Positions 11,946 through 20,460 of a stretch of 42,938 bases of DNA are shown here, piece by piece; position 1 is the first letter of the stretch; each line of letters opens with the position of its first letter. The notes beneath the pieces are model-generated. The model was not told the DNA's origin and ran no database searches. It saw nothing but the letters and a program-made list of their open reading frames with translations. Origin of the DNA: Magnetococcales bacterium (GTDB lineage Bacteria > Pseudomonadota > Magnetococcia > Magnetococcales > JADFYX01); assembly GCA_015232405.1 (NCBI GenBank), contig JADFZS010000038.1, positions 1 to 42,938 on the forward strand, read 5' to 3'. Both the position numbers and the translations under genes were made by a program.

Positions 11946-13694
11946 ATGGACATGGCAAAACAGAAGCAAACTATCCTGGTTGTTGACGATGCAGCAGCAA
12001 CAAAGGGAATGTTGGATAAAATATTACCACAAAATTATTTAGTTGAGTTTGCCAAGGGTAATTCAGATGTTTTTCGGCAAATAGAAACAAAAAAACCAAA
12101 CCTGATTCTTATAAACATCACTGCCAAAAATATGGATGGTCTTGGGCTTTGTCGCAGTTTGCAAAAAAAAGATGTGGTAAAACATATCCCCATAATTTTT
12201 ATAACAGACAGACAAGATCAAAAAAATGAAGCGGCAGGTTTTGCAAGTGGTGCTGTGGATTTTCTCTATCACCCTTTCAATCCGCCAATGGTGCTAGCCA
12301 GAGTGCAAACCCACATACAGTTGTGCAGTAGTGAAATGAACCTGCAACGGGAGATAGCCCAACGCAAGTCACTGGAACAACAGCTCCACGAACAGGCTAA
12401 ATTTGACCCCCTCACCAAGCTACCCAACCGCAACCTTTTTCAAGATCGACTACAACAGACAATCCTCCATGCGGATCGTAACAAACAGCCGTTTGCTTTG
12501 ATGGTAATCGACCTTGACCGTTTTAAATGGATAAATGATACCCTGGGCCATGACACAGGAGATGAACTTCTTATTGAGGCATCCAAGCGTATTAAGGGTG
12601 TTGTACGGCGAACAGATACTGTATCCCGTTTGGGGGGAGACGAATTTACCGTCATACTGCCTGAGATACTCCACGACTCCATGGCAGACTTGATAGCCCG
12701 CAAAATTTTAGAGCAGATGAGCCTACCTTTTAAATTAACAAAGCAGGAGGTGGTTCTGTCCGGCAGTGTTGGCATTGCTATATATCCCAATGATGGAGCA
12801 ACAACTGAAGATTTGATAAAAAATGCGGATATTGCAATGTATCAGGCAAAAGAGTCTGGTCGTGATGCATTCCAATTTTTTTCCCAAGATATAAATAAAA
12901 AGGTTTACCGCCGATTACAGCTTGAAAGAGAGATGCGTGATGCGTTGCTAAATGGCGGCTTCTATCTCGACTATCAGCCAAAAGTAAATATAGCATCCGG
13001 TAAAATAATCGGTATGGAGGCACTGGTTCGCTGGAACCACCCAACAGAGGGTATTCTCTCTCCCAAGGAGTTTATACCCCTGGCTGAAGAGACCGGGATG
13101 ATAGTTAAAATAAGTGCCTGGGTTTTAAAAGCTGCCTGTAATGATGCTAAAAGCTGGATAGATGCCGGTTATGATGGGTTGAAAATGTCGGTTAATCTGT
13201 CGGCATTGCAGTTTAGAGAGGGTGAAGAGTTGATGGCTCTGGTGGAAGATACCCTAAAAGATAGTGGTCTACATCCGACAAATTTGGAGCTGGAGATAAC
13301 CGAAAGCCTGATGGTTAATAATCTAGATCAAGCTTCAGCCATTTTGGTGCGTCTACGTAAGATGGGAATAACCATCTCCATGGATGATTTTGGTACTGGT
13401 TATTCATCTCTGGCACTGTTGAAAAAACTACCAATACAGACCCTGAAAATAGACCGCTCTTTTATCCAAAATCTTGAGCAAGAGTCCAACAATGCCGCTT
13501 TTATCTCCGCCATAATTTCCATGGCAAAACAGCTGGAGTTACATGTGGTAGCCGAAGGTGTAGAAAACCAACAACAGCTGCAAATTTTAAAAGACCATGG
13601 GGGAACAGAGGTGCAGGGTTTCTTATACAGCCCGCCACTTGGTTCTGCTGCATTTCTAGGGCTATTAAAAGGTCGTATCCCCCTTGGTGGTTGA
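11946..13694 (+). CDS. Degenerate receiver-GGDEF-EAL protein
   Basis: Cytoplasmic c-di-GMP turnover protein of 582 aa. The receiver-like domain (about 8-125) keeps the acidic pair (VVDD) and the switch Thr, but the phospho-acceptor position is Asn57 (LILINITAKNMDG) and the usual Lys-Pro loop reads His-Pro (YHPFNPP), so it should not be phosphorylated in the normal way. The GGDEF domain has an intact GGDEF (about 230-234) and an upstream RxxD inhibitory site (RRTD). The EAL domain starts near 340 with EAL at 358-360 and the downstream DDFGTG motif. It could act as cyclase, phosphodiesterase or both. The reading extends upstream to a TTG at 11922, but ATG 11946 has AAGG six bases upstream and gives a normal receiver start. 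The gene is convergent with tex, 8 bases away. Confidence 0.92.
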   Translation: MDMAKQKQTILVVDDAAATKGMLDKILPQNYLVEFAKGNSDVFRQIETKKPNLILINITAKNMDGLGLCRSLQKKDVVKHIPIIFITDRQDQKNEAAGFASGAVDFLYHPFNPPMVLARVQTHIQLCSSEMNLQREIAQRKSLEQQLHEQAKFDPLTKLPNRNLFQDRLQQTILHADRNKQPFALMVIDLDRFKWINDTLGHDTGDELLIEASKRIKGVVRRTDTVSRLGGDEFTVILPEILHDSMADLIARKILEQMSLPFKLTKQEVVLSGSVGIAIYPNDGATTEDLIKNADIAMYQAKESGRDAFQFFSQDINKKVYRRLQLEREMRDALLNGGFYLDYQPKVNIASGKIIGMEALVRWNHPTEGILSPKEFIPLAEETGMIVKISAWVLKAACNDAKSWIDAGYDGLKMSVNLSALQFREGEELMALVEDTLKDSGLHPTNLELEITESLMVNNLDQASAILVRLRKMGITISMDDFGTGYSSLALLKKLPIQTLKIDRSFIQNLEQESNNAAFISAIISMAKQLELHVVAEGVENQQQLQILKDHGGTEVQGFLYSPPLGSAAFLGLLKGRIPLGG

Positions 13695-13702
13695 GATAAA
13701 AA

Positions 13703-16006
13703 CTATCGCGGTTTAGCTAACTTGGCAAAGGCAGCAGCCATTGCACTTTCATCACTGTTATTTAGTTTTTCGTTGGGCTTTTTAAACTTGACAGAACTAT
13801 CTTTTTTCACAATTGGTGCTGCTCTATTTTCTTTATCGTCCAGGCGCATTGTCAGGGCTATCCGCTTGCGTTTAACATCCACTTCAACCACCTTAACCTT
13901 GACCACCTCTCCGGCTTTGGTTATCTCATGGGGATCTTTTACAAAACGGTTTGCCATGGCTGATATGTGGACCAAGCCAACTTGATGCACACCCACATCA
14001 ACAAAAGCCCCAAAGTTGGTGACATTACTAACTACCCCCTCCAACACCATACCTTCTTGCAGATCTTTTATATCCTCTACCCCTTCTTGAAAGGTGGCTG
14101 TCTTAAAAGCTGGTCTGGGATCTCTGCCCGGTTTTTCCAACTCTGCGATAATATCTCTTACTGTTGGCTCGCCAAAACGGGAGTCTACCAAAGCTGTCAC
14201 AGGTAGAGTTTTCAACACCTCTGAGTTACCTAGCAACCTCTCTATTGTCAGGTCGGTTTTTTTTAAAATTCGTTGTACAAGGGAGTAGGATTCAGGGTGC
14301 ACCGCTGAACCATCCAAGGGGGTATCACCATTTTGAATACGTAAAAAACCTGCCGCCTGTTCAAAAGTTTTAGCCCCAAAACGTGGAACTTTATTTAGCT
14401 GTTTGCGATTTTTAAACGGCCCTTTTTCATTGCGATATTGGACAATATTTGCTGCGATTTTAGCGTTGAGGCCGGAGACCCTCTCCAGCAGTGGTACTGA
14501 GGCTGTGTTCACATCAACCCCCACACCGTTAACCGCATCTTCCACCACGCCGTCCAGTGATAAAGCCAACAGTTTTGGGTCAATATCGTGTTGATACTGT
14601 CCCACACCAATTGATTTTGGCTCAATTTTTACCAGTTCTGCCAATGGGTCTTGTAGACGACGAGCTATTGAGACCGCACCCCTGAGAGAGACATCCATAT
14701 CCGGCAACTCTTTGGAGGCATATTCAGAAGCTGAATAGACCGATGCCCCAGCCTCACTCACCACCATAGAGGTTATTTTCAACTCCGGCTGGCTCTTTTT
14801 TATCTCATTTACCAGACGGTCTGTCTCCCGTGATCCTGTTCCGTTACCAATTGCTACAAGTTTTACCCCATATTTTTTAAACAACAAGGTGAGATCTTTT
14901 TTGGCATCATGCCAGCGGTTTTTTGATTGGTGGGGATAAATGGTGGTTGTAGTCTTGACCTGCCCTGTGCTATCTACCAAGGCAACTTTTACCCCGGTAC
15001 GCAAGCCGGGGTCCAACCCCATAACCCACTTATCACCAGCCGGAGCAGACAACAGCAGATCTCGTAAGTTGGCAGAAAACACCCTGACCGCCTCTAAATG
15101 GGCTTTTTCCACCAGTCGCTTTGTCAGGTCTCTATCCAAGGTTGGTTTCAGCTTTTTTTTCCAGGCATAATTTACACTATCTTGCAACCAATTATCTGCT
15201 GGACGGTTATGGTTTTGTATGGAAAAATGGTTGCAGATTAGCGACTCACAAACAGCGGCTTTTTTTCCCTCTGCTGCAACATCAAGTTGATGCTCCAACC
15301 CCAAACGTAAAACCCCAAGGCTTTTACCTCGTAGTAGAGCAAGTACCCTATGGGATGGTAGTTTTTTCAACGGTTGATCAAACTCAAAATAGTCAGAAAA
15401 TTTCTCCCCCTCCTGCTCTTTACCCTTAACCATTCGGGACTGTATAAGACCATTTTGCCACTGGGTCTCCCGTACCCGACCAAGCAGTGTTGCATCCTCA
15501 GCAAAAACATCTGCTAAAATATCCCTTGCCCCCTCTAACGCCACGGCAACATCTTTAACACCCTTTTGTTGATCAACAAACTGTTTTGCGAACTGCTCCG
15601 GTGTTTGTGTAGGGTTTTTCAGCAGCCCCATTGCCAGGGGTTCCAATCCTGCCTCTCTGGCAACTGTGGCCTTTGTCCGTCGTTTTGGGCGGTAAGGTAG
15701 GTAGAGATCTTCCAAACTAGTGCGTGTTGCTGCCTCTTTGATACTATGTTCCAACTGGGGTGTGAGCCTGTTTTGCTCGGCGATACTTTTTAAAATAGTC
15801 TGCCGTCGCTCCTCAAGCTCCCGTAGTTGTGCCAACCGTTCATGTAAGGTACGCAGATGAGTATCCGTAAGCCCACCTGTTACCTCTTTACGGTAACGGG
15901 CGATAAATGGAACAGTGGCCCCTTCATCCAGCAGTTCAACAGCAGCCTCAACCTGTTTTACTGCCACATTAAGTTCATTTGCTATTCGTTGGTTTATTGT
16001 TTCCAT
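13703..16006 (-). CDS. tex: Transcription accessory protein Tex (S1 RNA-binding)
   Basis: 767-aa nucleic-acid-binding protein of the Tex/Spt6-like family. The N-terminus starts with the helical segment METINQRIANELNV typical of Tex. The centre holds a YqgF/RNase H-like domain (GLDPGLRTGVKVALVD, about 325-455), then helix-hairpin-helix repeats (VNTASVPLLERVSGL, NKVPRFGAKTFEQAAGF, about 495-565). A C-terminal S1 domain (MVLEGVVSNVTNFGAFVDVG, about 645-715) is followed by a charged tail. Length is normal for the family. Tex proteins bind nucleic acid and influence transcription and stress or virulence phenotypes in several bacteria; the exact role differs between species. The start has no strong ribosome-binding site. 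It is divergent from acyP with about 150 bases between them. Confidence 0.95.
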   Translation of the reverse strand: METINQRIANELNVAVKQVEAAVELLDEGATVPFIARYRKEVTGGLTDTHLRTLHERLAQLRELEERRQTILKSIAEQNRLTPQLEHSIKEAATRTSLEDLYLPYRPKRRTKATVAREAGLEPLAMGLLKNPTQTPEQFAKQFVDQQKGVKDVAVALEGARDILADVFAEDATLLGRVRETQWQNGLIQSRMVKGKEQEGEKFSDYFEFDQPLKKLPSHRVLALLRGKSLGVLRLGLEHQLDVAAEGKKAAVCESLICNHFSIQNHNRPADNWLQDSVNYAWKKKLKPTLDRDLTKRLVEKAHLEAVRVFSANLRDLLLSAPAGDKWVMGLDPGLRTGVKVALVDSTGQVKTTTTIYPHQSKNRWHDAKKDLTLLFKKYGVKLVAIGNGTGSRETDRLVNEIKKSQPELKITSMVVSEAGASVYSASEYASKELPDMDVSLRGAVSIARRLQDPLAELVKIEPKSIGVGQYQHDIDPKLLALSLDGVVEDAVNGVGVDVNTASVPLLERVSGLNAKIAANIVQYRNEKGPFKNRKQLNKVPRFGAKTFEQAAGFLRIQNGDTPLDGSAVHPESYSLVQRILKKTDLTIERLLGNSEVLKTLPVTALVDSRFGEPTVRDIIAELEKPGRDPRPAFKTATFQEGVEDIKDLQEGMVLEGVVSNVTNFGAFVDVGVHQVGLVHISAMANRFVKDPHEITKAGEVVKVKVVEVDVKRKRIALTMRLDDKENRAAPIVKKDSSVKFKKPNEKLNNSDESAMAAAFAKLAKPR

Positions 16007-16159
16007 TATTTTAAAATTGCCATTGGTTAAAAGAGTTCAAAGAGTGCTATTATTGTCATAAAACAACCTCACAATCCATGTAAGAAAGTTACTTCTACAT
16101 GTAACCTTTATATTGTTGTTATCTATTGCAGTGTGTAAAAAGTATGGGGGATATATAAA

Positions 16160-16456
16160 ATGGCAAATATTAAACAACCGATCGTATGCAAAAAAGCGGA
16201 AATTTTTGGCAAGGTTCAAGGGGTTTGGTATCGTGGCTCTACTGAGAAGATGGCAAAAAAACTTGGTGTGACTGGTTGGGTTCGCAACCGGGTTGATGGC
16301 TCAGTTGAGGCACTGTTTCAAGGTGATGGTCAAACAGTTGAAAAGATGATCTCTTGGTGTCACGATGGGCCACCTTCTGCTATAGTAGAACGAGTAGATG
16401 TGACAGATGAACTTATTGATGACAAACAATATTTACAGTTTGAAGTACGTTATTGA
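16160..16456 (+). CDS. acyP: Acylphosphatase
   Basis: 98-aa small hydrolase that cleaves carboxyl-phosphate bonds such as acetyl-phosphate or carbamoyl-phosphate. The phosphate-binding loop GKVQGVWYR carries the catalytic Arg25, and the catalytic Asn43 sits in GWVRNRVDG. The fold ends with the usual LQFEVRY strand. Length is typical; there is a short N-terminal extension of about 8 residues before the first strand. A GGGGGA stretch lies about 10 bases before the ATG. It heads a rightward cluster with the SUI1-like factor (51 bases on), a small membrane protein and yjbQ. Confidence 0.95.
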   Translation: MANIKQPIVCKKAEIFGKVQGVWYRGSTEKMAKKLGVTGWVRNRVDGSVEALFQGDGQTVEKMISWCHDGPPSAIVERVDVTDELIDDKQYLQFEVRY

Positions 16457-16507
16457 TAAGGCAAAAAACTGGAATTTCGTTATAACTTGAACAGGCAATA
16501 ATCATCA

Positions 16508-16873
16508 ATGAAATCCAATAAAAATGATGGAGGGTTGGTCTACTCTACTGAGCACGGTAGGATGTGTAAAAAATGTAGCAAGCCAATTACAAAATGTATC
16601 TGCAAAAAACAAAAAGCTTCCACCCCACCAGCAGACGGAGTTGTGCGTGTATCACGCCAAACCAAAGGACGAAAAGGTAAAGGTGTTACACTTATAACAG
16701 GGGTTGACCTCAACCCTTTGGCTTTGGCAAAACTGGGAAAAGATATCAAAATAAAATGTGGCTCTGGCGGTACTGTAAAAAATGGTATAATAGAGATACA
16801 AGGTGACCACATTTTAACAGTTATGGAATATTTAAAAAAAGAGGGATATACAGTTAAACGTTCTGGCGGATAA
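16508..16873 (+). CDS. yciH: SUI1/YciH-family translation initiation factor-like protein
   Basis: 121-aa bacterial homologue of eIF1/SUI1. The C-terminal two-thirds (about 45-118) carries the SUI1 core, with the basic RQTKGRKGKGVTLITG strand-loop, the CGSGGTVKNG motif and the closing GDHILTVMEYLKKEGY. The N-terminus contains a CxxC...CxC cysteine cluster (MCKKCSKPITKCICKK), a possible zinc knuckle seen in some family members. YciH is thought to act on the small ribosomal subunit in translation initiation fidelity or stress inhibition; its importance in bacteria is modest. Its upstream ribosome-binding site is weak, so its translation may depend on acyP. Confidence 0.92.
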   Translation: MKSNKNDGGLVYSTEHGRMCKKCSKPITKCICKKQKASTPPADGVVRVSRQTKGRKGKGVTLITGVDLNPLALAKLGKDIKIKCGSGGTVKNGIIEIQGDHILTVMEYLKKEGYTVKRSGG

Positions 16874-16920
16874 TTTTATCCACCAGTTCAATGCTTAACT
16901 TAAAAGGGGGTGCTTTTATA

Positions 16921-17472
16921 ATGATATCATCTCTTATTGCAAAATATGAAAATTGGCTAACAGGGGGTCGTTTAGCTTTTTTATTTATTATAGCCACGGC
17001 TATCTATCTGGTTATGGTGCTCTTAACCTTGCCGGAACTAAGCCAGAAAGCTGGCGGTTTGCAGATGTTTGACCTGTTGCCCACAGGTTATGATAGTCCA
17101 TACGCAATGCAACTTCTGCAAAGTTTGGGAGAAGATGGACGCTGGTACTATCTGGCTATACAAATTCCCCTGGATCTTCTATATCCCGGCCTGTTATCTG
17201 CTGTTTTGTCAGGGGCGTGGCTTATGCTCTTACAACGTGGGGATATAACTGCCAACTCCAGCAAAACATTTGCCATTGTAGCGATATTGGCTGGATTGGC
17301 AGATTATGGCGAAAACCTGGCAGTTGCCACCATGTTGATCAACTTTCCCAATATATCTCAAGCTCTTATCACCACAGCCTCATGGTTTACCGTGATAAAG
17401 TCGGGACTAACAACCATCTTTTTTATCTCACTCACCATACTTGCTGGCAGGGTATTTTTTGTTAAAAAATAG
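16921..17472 (+). CDS. Four-TM inner-membrane protein, unknown
   Basis: I do not recognise this family. The product of 183 aa is strongly hydrophobic, with about four membrane helices: LAFLFIIATAIYLVMVLLTL, a second across YYLAIQIPLDLLYPGLLSAVL, a third across FAIVAILAGLADYGENLAV, and a last one near FFISLTILAGRVFF. The acidic loop residues Asp and Glu in LADYGENLA inside or next to helix 3 are the only polar feature that stands out. The frame opens earlier (16891), but AAGGGGGT about 10 bases before ATG 16921 makes that the better start. It sits between yciH and yjbQ on the same strand, 47 bases after the former and 16 before the latter, so it is probably co-transcribed. The TAG stop is an ordinary terminator here. 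Confidence 0.75.
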   Translation: MISSLIAKYENWLTGGRLAFLFIIATAIYLVMVLLTLPELSQKAGGLQMFDLLPTGYDSPYAMQLLQSLGEDGRWYYLAIQIPLDLLYPGLLSAVLSGAWLMLLQRGDITANSSKTFAIVAILAGLADYGENLAVATMLINFPNISQALITTASWFTVIKSGLTTIFFISLTILAGRVFFVKK

Positions 17473-17488
17473 CTAGAGGTACAAAACA

Positions 17489-17908
17489 ATGCGACAGGCC
17501 CAAACAACAATAAATGTCCGATCTCGGGGTAGAGGGTTGATAGAAATAACCCACGAGGTGGCAACATGGCTCCATCAACAAAATGTGGAGATGGGACAGA
17601 TAACAATTTTTTGTTGCCACACATCCGCCAGCCTGACCATTCAAGAAAATGCCGATCCAGATGTGCAGTTGGATCTGGTGGAGTTTTTCAACCGTCTGGT
17701 TCCAGAGGGTGCACCATATTTTAAACATACCGCCGAAGGGGCGGATGATATGCCAGCCCACATCAAGGGAGCTTTAACCGATGTCTCTATTACCGTTCCC
17801 ATAACAGATGCCAAAATGGTGTTGGGAATATGGCAGGGAATCTATCTTTTTGAGCACCGCTCACGACCCCACAGCCGTAGGGTGGTGTTGCATTTTATCG
17901 GTGAGTAG
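17489..17908 (+). CDS. yjbQ: YjbQ family protein (UPF0047)
   Basis: 139-aa member of the UPF0047/YjbQ family, a small trimeric beta-rich protein with weak thiamin-phosphate synthase activity reported for the E. coli member. Family signatures are clear: CCHTSASLTIQENADP in the first half, DDMPAHIKGAL in the middle, and GIWQGIYLFEHR near the end, with His and Asp residues at the expected active-site places. Length is normal. The ribosome-binding site is AGAGG nine bases before the ATG. It is the last gene of the acyP cluster and converges on the cNMP-fold gene with only 9 bases between. Confidence 0.93.
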   Translation: MRQAQTTINVRSRGRGLIEITHEVATWLHQQNVEMGQITIFCCHTSASLTIQENADPDVQLDLVEFFNRLVPEGAPYFKHTAEGADDMPAHIKGALTDVSITVPITDAKMVLGIWQGIYLFEHRSRPHSRRVVLHFIGE

Positions 17909-17917
17909 GTTCAACAG

Positions 17918-18328
17918 TTAAAACTGTTCGTTTGTTTCACAGTAGCCAAACTCATCACAAACGCAGGGACACTCATCGACTATCCCCATCAATCTATCAT
18001 TCAACATTTTGCAAATATTATACATCAAACTAGGGTCAGAGTGCATTCGTTCCAAGATAAGCTTCTTACTCAAAGTCATTATTTTAGACTCTTCAAGTGC
18101 CACAGCGGAACAGTAGCGTGTTGTTTGCCCAAACAGGTGGGGTATACCAAATATATCTCCCTTTTCAAACACTCCCAACCGCACCCTACTTTGACCATGA
18201 TTTAAAATAAGGGCGATTTTACCAGAGGCAATATGTAGCAGATCTGTGCCAGGATCTCCCTGGGTAAAAATTGTTGTCCCTTTGCTATAGATCTTTCCTA
18301 TTCCACGTTTTCTAAACTTCTTAAACAA
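17918..18328 (-). CDS. Stand-alone cNMP-binding-fold protein with Cys-rich tail
   Basis: 136-aa protein made almost entirely of one cyclic-nucleotide-binding fold (about 8-105): KGTTIFTQGDPGTDLLHIASGKIAL and GVFEKGDIFG are typical CRP-family strands. There is no helix-turn-helix, so it is not a transcription factor. The phosphate-binding cassette reads FGIPHLFGQTTRYCSA: Arg71 is present, but the usual FGE Glu is Ile, so cAMP binding is doubtful. The tail has CPCVCDEFGYC, that is CxCxCx5C at Cys120, 122, 124 and 130, which could hold a metal or act in redox sensing. The start is TTG, supported by AAGGAAGAG a few bases upstream. A partner protein is unknown. Confidence 0.85.
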   Translation of the reverse strand: MFKKFRKRGIGKIYSKGTTIFTQGDPGTDLLHIASGKIALILNHGQSRVRLGVFEKGDIFGIPHLFGQTTRYCSAVALEESKIMTLSKKLILERMHSDPSLMYNICKMLNDRLMGIVDECPCVCDEFGYCETNEQF

Positions 18329-18391
18329 CGGCTCTTCCTTTGATATATTTTTTTAATTAGTGACTTAACATAAAGCTGCTACATCAACAAT

Positions 18392-18419
18392 ATTTTTGCA
18401 ACACAGTATATGCAAAAAT
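18392..18419. repeat. Inverted repeat between sthA and the cNMP-fold gene
   Basis: ATTTTTGCA and TGCAAAAAT form a perfect 9-bp inverted repeat around a 10-base loop, in the 201-base gap between sthA (ends 18530) and the cNMP-fold gene (starts 18328). No T-run follows on the minus strand, so it is not a classical terminator. About 65-90 bases upstream of the start codon is a plausible operator position. Confidence 0.4.
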
Positions 18420-18529
18420 CGACAGCTTGCCATGATTCATATAGACCACTAATCACTGTAAAAATTCCATAATTTTCAGGTAATGGTAGTAAAATAAATT
18501 AGCGCGACTATAAGCTGTGGTTCAAGCCT

Positions 18530-19945
18530 CTACTGCTGCTCAGGTATGGGGCAGCTGACCACCTGTCTGTTGTTCCAGGCGTCAAGGGCTGCAACCTTGT
18601 AAGCTTCTGCAAGGGTGGGATAGTTAAAAACATGTTCCAAGAAATAGTCTATGGTTCCACCCATAGCCAATACCGCTTGACCGATATGGATCAGTTCTGA
18701 ACTTCCCTCACCAAGAATATGCACTCCCAAGAGCTTGTCACCCTCTTCGGCAAACAACATTTTGAGCACCCCTTCTCCAATACCGAGAATCTGACCGCGA
18801 GAGGTCTCTCTTAAGTGGGCCTTTCCGGTATAATAGGGTATTTTGTTCTTGGTCAACTCATTCTCAGTCTGCCCAATCATGCTCATTTCAGGTACAGCAT
18901 AAATTGCAAAGGGGAACATTTTCATGCCACCAGCTGACTTTTTGCCAAAAGCATGACAAACAGCAAGACGACCCTGTTCCATAGAGGTGGATGCCAGACT
19001 CGGAAAGCCTATTACATCACCTGCGGCATAGATGTTGGATATGCTGGTTTGATAGTGCTTGTTAACTTTTAGGCGGTGTTTCTCATCTGCCTTCAGTCCA
19101 ACTTTATCCAGGTTGAGAGCATCAGTACAACCAATACGTCCCGCGGCAAATAGAGCAAGCTCGGTGTTGATCTGTTTACCACTATCTAAAGAGGTAACAA
19201 CACTGCTGGCTCCCTCAACCGCAATTTTGGTAACCGCCTCACCCATTCTCAAGGTTACATGGTTTTTTCTAAGATAGTGAATAAACTCATCAATGATCTC
19301 ACTATCCATAAACGGCATCATCTTCTCTCTGGCATCAACTAGTGTAACCCTGATATCCAGTGCGCTAAACAGAGAGGCATACTCAAGCCCTATAACCCCA
19401 CTACCAACCACAATCATGGAACGGGGCAGACGTTGTAGTTTTAAAATACCATCAGAGTCAAGAATATATTGGTTATCAAAAGGAATATCAGCCGGCTGTA
19501 TCGGTCTGGTTCCCGTGGCAATCAAAATTTTATCGGCCTCATAAACGGTCTTGTCATTTTCTGAATTCATGACAACCACTTTATGTTTGTCTCGCAGACT
19601 AGCCGTTCCCTCAAATATCTCAACACCATGCCGCAAAAGCTGATTACGGGTTACTTCAATCTCATGCTCTATGGTTATATGCAGCCTTTTGGTGAGATCT
19701 TCAATAGCCAGGTCCGGCTTTAGACGATAACTAGCACCATATAAGGTACGTTGACGATAACCAGTTAAATAGAGTACCGCCTCACGCAGTGTTTTGCTGG
19801 GTATTGTACCGGTGTGCAGGCAGACCCCACCAATGGCTGTGCGACGTTCGATAATAGCTACACTACGACATAGCTGTCTGGCCTGCACCGCAGCACTTAT
19901 TCCAGCAGGACCACTACCGATAACAATTAGATCAAATTTGCGCAT
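18530..19945 (-). CDS. sthA: Soluble pyridine nucleotide transhydrogenase
   Basis: 471-aa flavoprotein of the pyridine nucleotide-disulfide oxidoreductase superfamily, interconverting NADH and NADPH in the cytosol. The FAD-binding GSGPAG is at 10-15. The redox-active site region reads GGVCLHTGTIPSK: Cys42 is present but the second cysteine is Thr47, as in SthA, so this is not a lipoamide dehydrogenase, glutathione reductase or mercuric reductase. A second Rossmann motif (GSGVIGLEYASLF) binds the nucleotide, AAGDVIGFPSLAS contacts FAD, and the dimerisation domain follows (about 345-465). GGGGGT sits just before the ATG. The next gene upstream (ArsC family) ends 74 bases away on the same strand, so co-transcription is possible. 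Confidence 0.9.
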   Translation of the reverse strand: MRKFDLIVIGSGPAGISAAVQARQLCRSVAIIERRTAIGGVCLHTGTIPSKTLREAVLYLTGYRQRTLYGASYRLKPDLAIEDLTKRLHITIEHEIEVTRNQLLRHGVEIFEGTASLRDKHKVVVMNSENDKTVYEADKILIATGTRPIQPADIPFDNQYILDSDGILKLQRLPRSMIVVGSGVIGLEYASLFSALDIRVTLVDAREKMMPFMDSEIIDEFIHYLRKNHVTLRMGEAVTKIAVEGASSVVTSLDSGKQINTELALFAAGRIGCTDALNLDKVGLKADEKHRLKVNKHYQTSISNIYAAGDVIGFPSLASTSMEQGRLAVCHAFGKKSAGGMKMFPFAIYAVPEMSMIGQTENELTKNKIPYYTGKAHLRETSRGQILGIGEGVLKMLFAEEGDKLLGVHILGEGSSELIHIGQAVLAMGGTIDYFLEHVFNYPTLAEAYKVAALDAWNNRQVVSCPIPEQQ

Positions 19946-20019
19946 GACAACCCCCAGCTACTCATAAATTTTATTTTCAACATGCAGCAAAAAAGTAGTT
20001 AAAACCTACCAAAACAGAA

Positions 20020-20367
20020 TCAAATAATGTTTAAAATATTTTCCGGTGGTCTACCTATTGCAACCTTACCACCAGAGACCACAACAGGACGTTCAATTAG
20101 CTTGGGAAATTTAACCATGGCCTCTATGAGCTCCTTTTTAGAAAGTGACTCATCTTGCAGCCCGTTGGCCTTATATTCAGCCTCTTTTTTACGCATCAAA
20201 TCTCTTGGTTCCATGCCCAGTTTATCCAAAATATCTGCCAATGTTTTAGCGTCTGGTGGTGTTTTTAGATATTCAACAACATTAGGCTCAACCCCATTTT
20301 CCTGTAACAATTTTAGCCCCTGACGAGATTTGCTACAACGGGGATTATGATAGATGGTTACTGACAT
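20020..20367 (-). CDS. arsC: ArsC-family (glutaredoxin-linked) arsenate reductase-like protein
   Basis: 115-aa thioredoxin-fold protein. The active-site loop is HNPRCSKSR with catalytic Cys11 and Arg15. The second half has the family motif LIERPVVVSGGKVAIGRPPENI, including the arsenate-contacting ERP Arg. Length fits the ArsC/YfgD group, which uses glutaredoxin and glutathione. No arsR, arsB or acr3 lies nearby, so arsenic resistance is not assured; the YfgD branch often has another or unknown role. GGAGAAG is 10 bases before the ATG. It sits between the 1180-aa protein (93 bases upstream) and sthA (74 bases downstream) on the minus strand. Confidence 0.88.
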   Translation of the reverse strand: MSVTIYHNPRCSKSRQGLKLLQENGVEPNVVEYLKTPPDAKTLADILDKLGMEPRDLMRKKEAEYKANGLQDESLSKKELIEAMVKFPKLIERPVVVSGGKVAIGRPPENILNII

Positions 20368-20460
20368 TTTTCTTACTTCTCCATGACAATAAAATTGGCT
20401 TTTAATATATTTAATATTTACTATTTTTATCTATGATTTAAAGCTAGGTAAAAAGCTCTT

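Noticed and set aside
18530..19945. Dihydrolipoamide dehydrogenase or mercuric reductase
   Set aside because: The active-site pair is Cys42/Thr47, so the second redox cysteine is missing, which is the SthA pattern.
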